The position numbers were made by a program, and so were the translations under genes. 64,000 bases of DNA from the NCBI RefSeq assembly GCF_000613245.1, contig NZ_HG964936.1:380521-444520 (forward strand), in the 5' to 3' direction. Source of the stretch: Mycobacterium asiaticum DSM 44297 (lineage in GTDB: Bacteria; Actinomycetota; Actinomycetes; Mycobacteriales; Mycobacteriaceae). The first letter of the stretch is position 1, and each line of letters opens with the position of its first letter. Below the pieces are notes generated by a model. It was not told the origin of the DNA, did no database searches, and saw only the letters and a list, made by a program, of their open reading frames with translations. Positions 16,965-25,199 of the stretch are shown one piece after another.

Positions 16965-18365
16965 ATGGCTAGCACTTCCGAGTTGCGCCAGGACCTCTCG
17001 CAACGGCAGCTCAGCATGATCGCCCTTGGCGGTGTGATCGGCGCCGGGTTGTTCGTCGGGTCGGGCGTGGTGATCGCCAAGACCGGGCCGGCCTCGTTCC
17101 TGACCTATGCGATCTGCGGCCTGCTGATCGTCCTGGTGATGCGGATGCTGGGCGAAATGGCGACCGCGAACCCGTCGACAGGCTCGTTCGCCGACTACGC
17201 AGCGACGGCATTGGGCGGTTGGGCGGGCTTCTCGGTGGGCTGGCTGTACTGGTACTTCTGGGTCATCGTCGTCGGGTTCGAGGCAGTTGCCGGTGGCAAG
17301 GTGCTGAACTATTGGTTTCCTGCGCCGCTGTGGGTGCTCTCGCTGGGCCTGATGGTGTTGATGACCGCCACCAACCTGTTCTCGGTGTCGTCCTTCGGCG
17401 AATTCGAATTCTGGTTCGCCGGAATCAAAGTCGCGGCGATCATAACTTTCCTGGGACTCGGGACGGCGTTCGTGCTGGGTTGGTGGCCGGGCCGGCACCT
17501 GGATTTCTCGAACCTGACCTCGCGGGGTGGATTCTTCCCCGCGGGTGTCGGCGCGGTATTCGCCGCGGTGGTCGTGGTGATCTTCTCCATGGTGGGCGCG
17601 GAAGTCGTCACCATCGCGGCCGCGGAGAGCCGGGACCCCGAGCGGGCCATCGCGCGGGCGACCAGGTCGGTGGTGGCGCGCATCGTGGTCTTCTTCGTCG
17701 GCTCGGTCCTGCTGCTGGTGGTGATCACGCCGTGGAACGCAATGGAACCCGGAACGTCGCCATATGTGGCCGCGCTCAAGCACATGGGACTACCTGGCGC
17801 GGACCAGATCATGAACGCGGTGGTGCTGACCGCGGTGCTTTCGTGCCTGAACTCCGGCCTGTACACCTCGTCGCGGATGTTGTTCGTGCTCGCTCGCCGT
17901 GGGGAGGCGCCGGCCCGGCTGGTCAAACTGAGCCGACGCGGGGTGCCCGCCGTCGCCATACTGTTTTCCTCGGTGGTGGGCTTTCTGTGTGTGTTGATGG
18001 CCTGGCTGTCGCCCGACACCGTGTTCCTGTTTCTGCTCAACTCGTCGGGCGCCGTGATCCTGTTCGTCTACCTGCTGATCGCGCTCTCCCAGATCGTGCT
18101 GAGACGACGCACTCCGGCCGAGCGACTGCGCGTCAGGATGTGGCTGTTCCCGGCGCTTTCCATCCTGACGGCCGCGGGAATCGTTGCGGTGCTGGTGCAG
18201 ATGGCGTTCGACGACACCGCTCGCAGTCAGTTGTGGCTGAGCCTGCTGTCCTGGGCGGTGGTGGTCGCGGTGTATTTCGCCGCACCGTACATGAGACGAA
18301 ATAGATTGGCAGGCAACGAAATAAATAGCCGGTCGGGGCCGCAGGGTGATCCGCGGCTCAGCTGA
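16965..18365 (+). CDS. gabP: Amino-acid/GABA permease (GabP-like)
   Basis: APC-family transporter of 466 residues with 12 predicted membrane helices. The start of helix 1 has SMIALGGVIGAGLFVGSGVVI, the substrate-binding GxG segment of amino-acid permeases. Helices 2-3 include LLIVLVMRMLGEMA, and FSMVGAEVVTIAAAES follows near 210. Closest family members carry GABA, D-serine or aromatic amino acids, so the substrate is not fixed. ATG 16965 (MASTSELRQDLSQ) fits the family N-terminus. An upstream ATG at 16899 is possible. H37Rv has gabP at the same place. Confidence 0.88.
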   Translation: MASTSELRQDLSQRQLSMIALGGVIGAGLFVGSGVVIAKTGPASFLTYAICGLLIVLVMRMLGEMATANPSTGSFADYAATALGGWAGFSVGWLYWYFWVIVVGFEAVAGGKVLNYWFPAPLWVLSLGLMVLMTATNLFSVSSFGEFEFWFAGIKVAAIITFLGLGTAFVLGWWPGRHLDFSNLTSRGGFFPAGVGAVFAAVVVVIFSMVGAEVVTIAAAESRDPERAIARATRSVVARIVVFFVGSVLLLVVITPWNAMEPGTSPYVAALKHMGLPGADQIMNAVVLTAVLSCLNSGLYTSSRMLFVLARRGEAPARLVKLSRRGVPAVAILFSSVVGFLCVLMAWLSPDTVFLFLLNSSGAVILFVYLLIALSQIVLRRRTPAERLRVRMWLFPALSILTAAGIVAVLVQMAFDDTARSQLWLSLLSWAVVVAVYFAAPYMRRNRLAGNEINSRSGPQGDPRLS

Positions 18366-18395
18366 CGACAAGCCAGAGGATTCGCGGCTGATCCC

Positions 18396-18420
18396 GTTTG
18401 GACCGCTGCAGTACGGGTAA
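18396..18420 (+). promoter_or_regulatory. SigF-type promoter of the Mn-catalase gene
   Basis: GTTT (18396-18399), a 15-nt spacer, then GGGTAA (18415-18420), against the mycobacterial SigF consensus GTTT-N15-17-GGGTAT. It lies 52 nt before the ATG, leaving a 45-nt leader with GGGAGAA ribosome site. Confidence 0.65.
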
Positions 18421-18472
18421 TCGGGCGAATCGGGTCGAGCAAGACACGGTGTAAACAGCCCTGGGAGAAATA

Positions 18473-19366
18473 ATGTTTGTGCACAATAAAGATTTGCAGT
18501 TCGAGGTGCGCGTCAGCCAACCGGATCCGCGGTTCGCATCATTGTTGATGGAGCAGTTCGGTGGAGCCAATGGGGAGCTGACCGCCGCCCTGCAGTACTT
18601 CATTCAGGCCTTCGTGCTGCGGGAGAAGAATCCCAAGATGTACGACCTATTCATGGATATCGCCACAGAGGAATTGAGCCACCTGGAAATGGTCGGATCG
18701 ATGATCACCATGTTGCTGGATGGTCTGAACGACGATTTGAAACTGGCCAACGAGCGGTGTGACTGGATGCCCGCGGTGGCTAGTAAGGACGGTCGGGAGC
18801 AGGCCATCCACCAGGTGTCGGTGAACCCGATGTTCTTGGTGCTCAGCGGCGGCGGGCCGGACGCCAAAGACTCCGCCGGCAACAACTGGACCGGTGCGTT
18901 CATCGACGCCAACGGTGACCCGACGGTAGATCTCCGCAACAACCTGGCCGCCGAATCGCGGGCGAAGATCGTCTACGAATACCTCAAGCAATTCACCGAC
19001 GACCCGGGTGTGCAGGAAACGTTGACATTCCTGATGACTCGCGAGGTTGCGCACTACCAGCAGTTCACCGCCGCCCTCAACGAACTGCCGGTGAACTTCC
19101 CGCCGGGCACCCTGTCCGGCGACTCGCGGTTCCAGAACGTGGCCTTCAACATGTCCAACGGCGGCGAGTCGGTGCGCGGTCCGTGGAACCAGGGGCAGGG
19201 TCCGTGGCCCGAGGGCATCGAATGGCAGTACGTGGAGAAGCCGACGGAGGAGTGGCTGGGCAGCACCATCCGGAAGAACAAGGGCGCCGACACCAATCCC
19301 GAAGGCTCGCCTGCGGTTCCGGACGAGAAGCCGTTCACACACGAGCAGCGGATGCCGACCACGTAG
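18473..19366 (+). CDS. Manganese (non-haem) catalase
   Basis: Dimanganese catalase of 297 residues that breaks down hydrogen peroxide without haem. The metal ligands are visible: E35 in ANGELTAALQYF, E66/E67 and H70 in ATEELSHLEMVG, then a Glu in NLAAESRAKIVYEYL and E/H in TREVAHYQQF (near 180). The four-helix ferritin-like core ends about residue 200. The C-terminal tail is extended (RGPWNQGQGPWPEGIEW, then KPTEEWLG). Expressed from a SigF-type promoter, it is probably a stationary-phase or dry-stress defence enzyme. Not present at this place in H37Rv. Confidence 0.93.
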   Translation: MFVHNKDLQFEVRVSQPDPRFASLLMEQFGGANGELTAALQYFIQAFVLREKNPKMYDLFMDIATEELSHLEMVGSMITMLLDGLNDDLKLANERCDWMPAVASKDGREQAIHQVSVNPMFLVLSGGGPDAKDSAGNNWTGAFIDANGDPTVDLRNNLAAESRAKIVYEYLKQFTDDPGVQETLTFLMTREVAHYQQFTAALNELPVNFPPGTLSGDSRFQNVAFNMSNGGESVRGPWNQGQGPWPEGIEWQYVEKPTEEWLGSTIRKNKGADTNPEGSPAVPDEKPFTHEQRMPTT

Positions 19367-19398
19367 GTCTTCTGAATAGGTCTTCGGACAGCTGAACA

Positions 19399-19439
19399 AA
19401 GGCCTGGCGGTTTCCCGGTTTCGGGGGCCGCCAGGCCTT
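19399..19439. terminator. Bidirectional terminator, catalase/hemerythrin
   Basis: Perfect 12-bp arms aaggcctggcgg (19399-19410) and ccgccaggcctt (19428-19439), 17-nt loop, between two convergent genes ending at 19366 and 19465. Confidence 0.8.
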
Positions 19440-19464
19440 GTCGTGCGGAGGTGTCGTGCGGAGG

Positions 19465-20049
19465 TCAGTGAATCTGTGGGTCTGGCGGATTGTCGGCCTC
19501 ACGCCCCGTCGCCACATCACGCACCAAATCGACCACGGCGGCTCCCATCCCCATCGTCTTCTGAGTGATGGAGTCCGAGGGTGTGTTCGGGTGCGGTCGC
19601 GTCGGCGCAACCTTTTTCGCGGTTTCCAGTCGCCTGCCGATCACCTCGAGCTCGTCGTGGTCGACCGCCGCGGCGAACCGCGGCCACACAACGTCTTGTT
19701 CGAACATGATGTGCTCGCGACCGGCTATCACGAATTGCTTGAGGGCCTCGTGGTAGCCAGGCTCGCCCGGGCGACCATCTTCGAGTCGCTGCAACAGCTT
19801 CTTGCCCGCTTCCTCTTGCGCGATGGCCTGATCGGCCAGTTCATCGCCGTCGTCGAGGACTCGGCGTACCGCGGGCCAGAAGAACTGCTCTTCGATCGCT
19901 TCGTGCTGTGATTCGGCGATGATGAGGTTGTTCACCATCGTTTCCAGGCCGCTGAGTTGCGCGCCGGTGCCTTCCGGCGCACCGTCAAGCACCTCCAGCA
20001 TGCCCAACACGCTTTTGTGGTCTGCGCGCAGAAATGTCAATGCATCCAT
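19465..20049 (-). CDS. Hemerythrin HHE-domain protein
   Basis: Protein of 194 residues with a four-helix hemerythrin-like domain. Metal-ligand candidates are H11 (FLRADHKSVLGMLE), HEAIEEQFFWP (near 49-59), and the later REHIMFEQDVVWPRF (near 110-125), a pattern of HxxxE pairs. It probably binds a di-iron centre and senses or handles oxygen, NO or peroxide. The tail (AVVDLVRDVATGREAD) is polar. In M. smegmatis, hemerythrin-like genes are reported in the SigF regulon, and a SigF-like promoter lies 47-72 nt upstream here. Confidence 0.88.
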   Translation of the reverse strand: MDALTFLRADHKSVLGMLEVLDGAPEGTGAQLSGLETMVNNLIIAESQHEAIEEQFFWPAVRRVLDDGDELADQAIAQEEAGKKLLQRLEDGRPGEPGYHEALKQFVIAGREHIMFEQDVVWPRFAAAVDHDELEVIGRRLETAKKVAPTRPHPNTPSDSITQKTMGMGAAVVDLVRDVATGREADNPPDPQIH

Positions 20050-20095
20050 GTGATGGCCTTCCTAACCTGGCCTGCCTGGCCTGGATGCGCCGGAA

Positions 20096-20121
20096 GTACC
20101 CGCGACGGTTCGGCCGGAAAC
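20096..20121 (-). promoter_or_regulatory. SigF-type promoter of the hemerythrin gene
   Basis: Read leftward: GTTT (20121-20118), 16-nt spacer, GGGTAC (20101-20096). One base from the GGGTAT consensus. It is 47 nt before the hemerythrin ATG at 20049. Confidence 0.6.
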
Positions 20122-20173
20122 GGGCACGATGCCGCAATGCCGCAGTCGCGCTGAAAGATTCGGCGAAGGACAT

Positions 20174-20205
20174 CGCCTCCGTCAGCACGGGTGCTGACGG
20201 AGGCG
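20174..20205. terminator. Strong hairpin terminator after the WGxxGxxG gene
   Basis: Perfect 15-bp arms (20174-20188 and 20191-20205) around a 2-base centre. It follows the stop at 20221 of the leftward gene and separates it from the hemerythrin promoter. Confidence 0.75.
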
Positions 20206-20220
20206 TGTCCGCGTCAAGGG

Positions 20221-20487
20221 TCAGACAGTCGGCCGGCGACCGGCTGCGGGGTCAACGACGTTGTTGTCCCGGCGACGCTTCAGTCCGGCAAGTCCGGCGA
20301 GCCCGAGCAGCCCGGCGAGGCCCCACAGGCCCGAGTTGTCGCTCTCCTTGTTGGTGTTTTCCGGCTCGGCCACGGTGGTTGTCGTCGATGACGGAACCTG
20401 CGCGTGGTCGACGGTGGCATTGGCGATGCCTGCTCCACCGAAGGTGAGTGCCGAGGCGGCGCAAAGGGTGGCAATTGCGGTACGCAT
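20221..20487 (-). CDS. Small exported protein with WGxxGxxG C-terminal motif
   Basis: Protein of 88 residues. It opens with a signal peptide (MRTAIATLCAASALTFGGAG, cleavage near NAT-VD), then a short Thr-rich spacer (SSTTTTVAEPENTNKESD). The C-terminus is WGLAGLLGLAGLAG followed by LKRRRDNN, a short hydrophobic helix and an Arg cluster. This is the layout of the WGxxGxxG-CTERM family, thought to be a sorting or anchoring tail. ATG 20487 has GGAG upstream. A perfect SigF-type promoter precedes it. The role is unknown, probably at the envelope under stress. Confidence 0.8.
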   Translation of the reverse strand: MRTAIATLCAASALTFGGAGIANATVDHAQVPSSTTTTVAEPENTNKESDNSGLWGLAGLLGLAGLAGLKRRRDNNVVDPAAGRRPTV

Positions 20488-20593
20488 GATTGAGTACTCC
20501 TTTTTTCGATCGTGACGACCGGAAGCGGATTCGGACCAGAGTTCTCTGATCCGTCGACGTGGAGCAGAAAACTCCGGTGTCGCGGTCGAATTG

Positions 20594-20618
20594 ATACCCC
20601 CGCGATTGCACATGAAAC
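20594..20618 (-). promoter_or_regulatory. Perfect SigF-type promoter of the WGxxGxxG gene
   Basis: Read leftward: GTTT (20618-20615), 15-nt spacer, GGGTAT (20599-20594), a full match to the consensus I use. It leaves a leader of about 100 nt before ATG 20487. Confidence 0.7.
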
Positions 20619-20723
20619 ATTGTGAAAACCAGGGATTCACATAATGGATATTCGATTCGCTACCGTGCCGACGCTTGGCGAAATGTGTTGCCGCTAGGCG
20701 AAACAAATTGGGCCCTCGGCTGT

Positions 20724-20749
20724 TTCCCCGGTGGCGGGCCGGGGTACCA
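20724..20749 (+). promoter_or_regulatory. SigF-type promoter of the FAD/Rieske gene
   Basis: GTTT (20724-20727), 16-nt spacer, GGGTAC (20744-20749). The ATG is at 20758, so transcription should begin within a few bases of it and the mRNA would be leaderless or nearly so. Confidence 0.6.
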
Positions 20750-20757
20750 GGAACGCC

Positions 20758-22293
20758 ATGGTGTCACTGTGGCTTGATGACCGCGGCCCCGTCCCGTGGG
20801 CTGACCGAACCTCTCAAAATGTCGGGGGCTCGGCCGATGTCGTCGTCGTGGGAGCGGGCATCACCGGTCTGATCACCGCGGTGTTGCTGGCCAGGGCGGG
20901 CAAGGATGTGCTGGTCCTAGAGGCCCGCACCGTGGCCGCGGGCGCCAGCGGTAACACCACCGCAAAGCTCAGCCTGCTGCAGAGCACCCACCTGAGCAAA
21001 ATCATCACCCGCCACGGAAAGGGCACCGCGCAGGCCTACGTGCAGGGGAACCGTGAGGGCATGGACTGGGTGCTGCGCCATTGCGACGAACATGGCATCG
21101 ACGTGCAACGCGAAGACGCCTACACCTACGCGCAATCGGCCCGCGGCGTGCCCTCGGCCCGCGCGGAATGGTTGGCCTGCAGTGCCGTCGGACTCCCGGT
21201 CACCTGGGACGACCGCGCCGACGTGCCGTTCCCCTACCACGGCGGCGTGCGCCTACCCGACCAGGCGCAGTTCGACCCGGTCCCATTCCTCGACAGCCTG
21301 GTCGTGGAGCTGCTCGACCGCGGCGGGCGGCTTGTCGAAGGCGCTCGGGTCCGCAAGGTTTCGAGCGAGGGTGACGGTCTGCGGCTGCACGTCAACACCG
21401 GTGAGGGCGAACAGACCGATGAGGGCACCGAGGCGGACGCGGACGTGTTCACCCGGCAGTTGGTGCTGGCGACCGGCATCCCAATTCTGGACCGCGGCGG
21501 CTATTTTGCCCGGCTGAAGCCCAGCCGGTCCTATTGCTTGGCCTACAAGGTGCCGGGTGAGATCACCCGACACATGATGATCTCCACCGACTCCCCGACC
21601 CGCTCGGTGCGCTATGCGCCCACCGCGGACGGCGAGCTGCTGATAGTGGGCGGCGCCGGGCACACGGTGGGTCGCAAGAAGAGCCCCACGATAGCGCTGG
21701 ACGAGCTGGACAAATGGACGCGCAAGCACTATCCGGGTGCGGTGCAGACGCATTACTGGTCGGCGCAGGACTACACGCCGATCGACCAGCTGCCGTACGT
21801 GGGACCGATTCTGCCGAACAACGAAAAGATCTTCGTGGCAACGGGTTTCAACAAGTGGGGGATGACCAACGGTCCCGCCGCGGCGTTGGCGCTGTCCAGC
21901 CGCATCCTCGGCGGCCGGATGGATTGGGCGGACGCTTTCGCCAGTTGGAGCCCGCATGAGCTGTCGGGCATCACCACCGCGATCTCGGCCAACCTCGAGG
22001 TGGGCTTCAACCTGGCAAAGGGCTGGGTCACGCCGGCGACCCGCATCGGACGCCGGGAACCGAAGAAGGACGAAGGCGGTGTGGTCAGTGGCCCGCCGTG
22101 GAATCTGCAGGCCCGCTGCGTGGTCGACGGAGTCGAGCACAAGGTCTCGCCGGTGTGCACCCACCTGGGCGGCATCGTGAATTGGAACGACGCGGACAAG
22201 GCATGGGAATGTCCGTTGCACGCATCCCGATTCGCGCCGGACGGCACGCTGCTCGAGGGGCCCGCGACGACGGATCTGACCCGGACCAAGTGA
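20758..22293 (+). CDS. FAD-dependent oxidoreductase with C-terminal Rieske [2Fe-2S] domain
   Basis: Enzyme of 511 residues. The N-terminal DAO-type flavin domain has the dinucleotide motif VVVGAGITGLITAVLLARAG (about 29-48) and the acidic strand end VLVLEA. The C-terminal Rieske domain (about 445-505) carries CTHLGGIVNWN and CPLHASRFAPDG, the Cys-His and Cys-His ligands of the iron-sulfur cluster. Such fusions (YhfW type) probably oxidise small amines or move electrons to an unknown acceptor. Preceded by AGGAA and a SigF-like promoter, and divergent from the WGxxGxxG gene. Substrate unknown. Confidence 0.88.
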   Translation: MVSLWLDDRGPVPWADRTSQNVGGSADVVVVGAGITGLITAVLLARAGKDVLVLEARTVAAGASGNTTAKLSLLQSTHLSKIITRHGKGTAQAYVQGNREGMDWVLRHCDEHGIDVQREDAYTYAQSARGVPSARAEWLACSAVGLPVTWDDRADVPFPYHGGVRLPDQAQFDPVPFLDSLVVELLDRGGRLVEGARVRKVSSEGDGLRLHVNTGEGEQTDEGTEADADVFTRQLVLATGIPILDRGGYFARLKPSRSYCLAYKVPGEITRHMMISTDSPTRSVRYAPTADGELLIVGGAGHTVGRKKSPTIALDELDKWTRKHYPGAVQTHYWSAQDYTPIDQLPYVGPILPNNEKIFVATGFNKWGMTNGPAAALALSSRILGGRMDWADAFASWSPHELSGITTAISANLEVGFNLAKGWVTPATRIGRREPKKDEGGVVSGPPWNLQARCVVDGVEHKVSPVCTHLGGIVNWNDADKAWECPLHASRFAPDGTLLEGPATTDLTRTK

Positions 22294-22299
22294 CCCGGA

Positions 22300-23124
22300 C
22301 TAAGTGACGTTCACCCGGCGGGGACACCCTTGGGCATCGCGGTCGATGAGTCCTTCGGACTCGAATGCGCTCAGCCAGCCTCCCATGGGCCACCAGCCCC
22401 AGCGCCGGTGAAAGATTGCGGCGTTGCGCACGATGTCGTCCAGGTGGTCGACGGGAGGATCGGCGACCGGGTGGTATTGGTGAAAGGCGTCCGCTCCGCC
22501 CACCCATCGCATCGGAACAACCCGCGCCGCGGCGCATTGCGCGAAATCGGTGTCCTCGCCACCGTATCCGCGATACTGCTCGCAGAACCCACCGATCCGT
22601 CGCCATGTCTGGGCGCACACGGCAAAGGACAGTGACCAGAACAATGCATAGTCCGTCGTGGCCACGACCGTGCCCGGCTCCGGTGCGGGCCGCGCCGGGT
22701 GCGGATTGCTGTGATCCTGCAAATCTTTGACGATGTAGCCCGCCGGCCCCGCGGGCGGCAGATAGGTGACCGGTCCGCACAGTAGCGCGTCGCCGTGGTC
22801 ATCCGCCGCGCGGAGGTACCGCTCGATGAGGTCACTGCCGGGGATGCAGTCGACATCAAGGAAAATCAGGAATTCGGCCCCCTTCTGCAGCGCCGCCGCA
22901 GCACCGGCGTTGCGTCCGGCTGCCAGCGGCAGCGGGTGGGCAGCTGGGTATTCGAGCACCTCTGCCGGTGCGGCCGCGTCAGCGATGACACCGGCGATCG
23001 TGTTGTCTCCCAGAGCCACGACGATATGGGTGTCCGGCTGTGCGGAGCCGGCGGCGAGCCCCTCGAGCTGGCGGCACAAGTGGGCGGCCCGGCCGTGCAC
23101 GATGGTGACGACGGCCGTCTTCAC
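22300..23124 (-). CDS. Family 2-type glycosyltransferase
   Basis: GT-A-fold transferase of 274 residues. The N-terminus VKTAVVTIVHGRAAHLCRQLEG is typical of GT2. AAGRNAGAAAA leads to the metal-binding FLDVDCIPG (near 95-103), and the acceptor region GGFCEQYRGYGGEDTDFAQ (near 185-203) holds the ED motif. No membrane helices, so it works in the cytoplasm. GTG 23124 overlaps the stop of the preceding gene by 4 nt (GTGA). Fourth gene of a four-glycosyltransferase operon. It converges on the Rieske gene after 6 nt, without a visible terminator. Confidence 0.85.
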   Translation of the reverse strand: MKTAVVTIVHGRAAHLCRQLEGLAAGSAQPDTHIVVALGDNTIAGVIADAAAPAEVLEYPAAHPLPLAAGRNAGAAAALQKGAEFLIFLDVDCIPGSDLIERYLRAADDHGDALLCGPVTYLPPAGPAGYIVKDLQDHSNPHPARPAPEPGTVVATTDYALFWSLSFAVCAQTWRRIGGFCEQYRGYGGEDTDFAQCAAARVVPMRWVGGADAFHQYHPVADPPVDHLDDIVRNAAIFHRRWGWWPMGGWLSAFESEGLIDRDAQGCPRRVNVT

Positions 23125-24110
23125 CGGGTGGGTGCCCTGCACCGCAGTGCCGTCGATTCGATCGCGTTGGCCGCGCGCTGCGCTGCGCCGTCTACCTGCC
23201 AACGTTGCCACCGCTGCGGATTGCGGGCCCGGGCGTGCGTCAGCAGCGCCGGCCAGGCGCGCTCGTCCGGCCAGTCCTGCGCCACTACGGCGAGCTGATG
23301 CCGCCGTAGCATCATCGCGGTGGCTTGCTGCTCGTCGAACGGACGGGCCTGGGGGATCACGATCGCGGGGCGCTGCGCCGCGGCGATATCGGCAACGCAG
23401 CTCTGTCCCGCGTGCGTGACGACGACGTCGGCGGCGCGAATCTCCGGCCACGGGTCGTCTTTCCACGAGCCGTTGCTGCCGCCCAGCGTCATCCAGGTCC
23501 ACCCGGGAATAGTTGAGCTGCAACCGGAGCCGAAGTCACCACCCGTTCCGCACAGGACGAGGACGCGCCCGTCGTCCGCTGTTTTCGGGCCGGGCCGGCG
23601 ACCCTCGAATCGGCTGATACCACCGACGTAGCTCGTTTTGTCGTCGTACTGCTTGAGCCAGGCCGGCACACACAACGCCTTCGGCCACGCCGCGAGAATG
23701 TGGTCAGCGATCCGGTGCACCAGCAAATGCGGTGCGTCGGTACGTTTTCCGGGCAGTGCTACGACGACCACCGGCGTGCCGAGCAGCCGGACGAACATCG
23801 CAACCTCTACCGAGACGTCGACGACCACTACTTCTGGTTGCGCGTCGGCGACCCAATCGGCGATCGCTTTCATCCGGGCGGTGAATCCCGGGTCATGGTG
23901 TGGCGCCCAATGCAGTGCACCGTGGGCGGTGGGTTCGCGCACCTGTTCCGACTGGTCGTCGCGTGGCAACTCAACGATCGCTGAAAACGGGTGCGCACCA
24001 TTGATTTTCAGGGAGGTGAGCGCAGTAACCGGCCGCTGAAGCTGCGCGCAGATACTGGTGGCCCGGGCCAGATGGCCGAAGCCGTGGTGGTGGATGTAAT
24101 AGCCGATCAT
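23121..24110 (-). CDS. GT28/MurG-like glycosyltransferase
   Basis: Protein of 329 residues with a GT-B-like fold. The N-terminus MIGYYIHHHGFGHLARATSI has the His/Gly loop seen in MurG and UDP-glycosyltransferase-like proteins. The C-terminal half carries VLCGTGGDFGSGCS, then DVVVTHAGQSCVADIAAAQR and PAIVIPQARPFDEQQATA (about 215-270), the nucleotide-sugar binding region. Substrates unknown. It begins directly at the stop of the GT4 gene (no gap) and overlaps the GT2 start by 4 nt, so all must be translated together. Confidence 0.82.
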   Translation of the reverse strand: MIGYYIHHHGFGHLARATSICAQLQRPVTALTSLKINGAHPFSAIVELPRDDQSEQVREPTAHGALHWAPHHDPGFTARMKAIADWVADAQPEVVVVDVSVEVAMFVRLLGTPVVVVALPGKRTDAPHLLVHRIADHILAAWPKALCVPAWLKQYDDKTSYVGGISRFEGRRPGPKTADDGRVLVLCGTGGDFGSGCSSTIPGWTWMTLGGSNGSWKDDPWPEIRAADVVVTHAGQSCVADIAAAQRPAIVIPQARPFDEQQATAMMLRRHQLAVVAQDWPDERAWPALLTHARARNPQRWQRWQVDGAAQRAANAIESTALRCRAPTR

Positions 24111-25199
24111 TCAGTTCCGCAGCGCCACGTCGTTGATCATGTTCCGGTACAGGTCGGCGTACGCGGTGACCATGGCGGTAGCCGAGCAGTGCCGGACGGC
24201 GCGCTCGCGCACTCGGCTCCGCGGCAGCCGGACCGTCTTGTCGATCGCCGCCGCCATGGCGGGGGTGTCGCCTGGGGGCACCAACCTGCCCGAGTCGTCG
24301 TCGATGAGCTCCGGGATACCACCGCGCGCGAAGGCCACCACCGGGGTGCCACAGGACATCGCTTCCGCGACGACCAGACCGTACGGTTCGTCCCATGCCG
24401 GTGTCACCAGTGCTGTGCAGGACTCGCCTACCAGCCGGGCCAGCTGTTGATGGTCGAGGTGACCGGCGTAACTGACGCTGTTGTGCAGTTGCGGCACAAT
24501 GCGGTCGGCGAAATAACCTTCGTCGGAGATGGGTCCGGCTAGAACCAGCGGACGGTCCGCCTGCCGGGCCGCGGCAATCGCCAGATGCGGGGCTTTCTCC
24601 GCGGTGATTCGGCCGAACCAGACCAGAGCCGGCCCACCCGGACCGAGCGGCCACATTCGGGTGTCGACACCGTTGGGGACCACGGCCATATCGCCGATCA
24701 CTTTCTGCCAGGCGTCCGCCGTGTGCCGGGACACCGCGCTGAATCGGGTGCCCTGCCCCGCGGCTGCGTCGATCGCGGATTCCAGCCACGGGGTCGGCGG
24801 TGTGTGCACGGTTGTCAGCATCGGAGTGGACAGGGCCGGAGCCATCGCCACCGGCAGGTAATGCAGGCTGTGATTGTGGACCACGTCGAACTGCCGGGCG
24901 CCAGATCCCGCCAGCCAGAGCATCAACGACAGGTAGGCGTGGTGGTCCGACATGAAGCCCGCGGAGGGCATCGAAATGTCTTGCCGCGCCGAGTCGGACA
25001 GTGCGAGGAATCGCACCGCCAGGCTTTCGCAACCCGGGGCGAGGTCGGAGCCGGGAGCGGCGAACAGCGATACCTGATGCCCGCGGGCCGCCAGGGCTCG
25101 GGACAGGTGACTGACGTGGGCCTCCAGTCCGCCGGCGAAGGGTTCCCGAATGGGGAACCGATTCGAGGCAATCACGGCCACCCGCAACGAATTCGTCAT
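24111..25199 (-). CDS. Family 4-type glycosyltransferase
   Basis: GT-B transferase of 362 residues. The Rossmann start reads SLRVAVIASNRFPIREPFAG then GGLEAHVSHLSRALAARGH, the typical glycine-rich acceptor loop of GT4. The C-terminal donor domain has LVWFGRITAEKAPHLAI (near 200) and the E-x7-E-like motif DEPYGLVVAEAMSCGTPVVA (near 285-304). ATG 25199 overlaps the previous stop (ATGA). An upstream start at 25304 would lie inside the first gene and is less likely. Second gene of the operon; the substrate is unknown. Confidence 0.87.
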   Translation of the reverse strand: MTNSLRVAVIASNRFPIREPFAGGLEAHVSHLSRALAARGHQVSLFAAPGSDLAPGCESLAVRFLALSDSARQDISMPSAGFMSDHHAYLSLMLWLAGSGARQFDVVHNHSLHYLPVAMAPALSTPMLTTVHTPPTPWLESAIDAAAGQGTRFSAVSRHTADAWQKVIGDMAVVPNGVDTRMWPLGPGGPALVWFGRITAEKAPHLAIAAARQADRPLVLAGPISDEGYFADRIVPQLHNSVSYAGHLDHQQLARLVGESCTALVTPAWDEPYGLVVAEAMSCGTPVVAFARGGIPELIDDDSGRLVPPGDTPAMAAAIDKTVRLPRSRVRERAVRHCSATAMVTAYADLYRNMINDVALRN

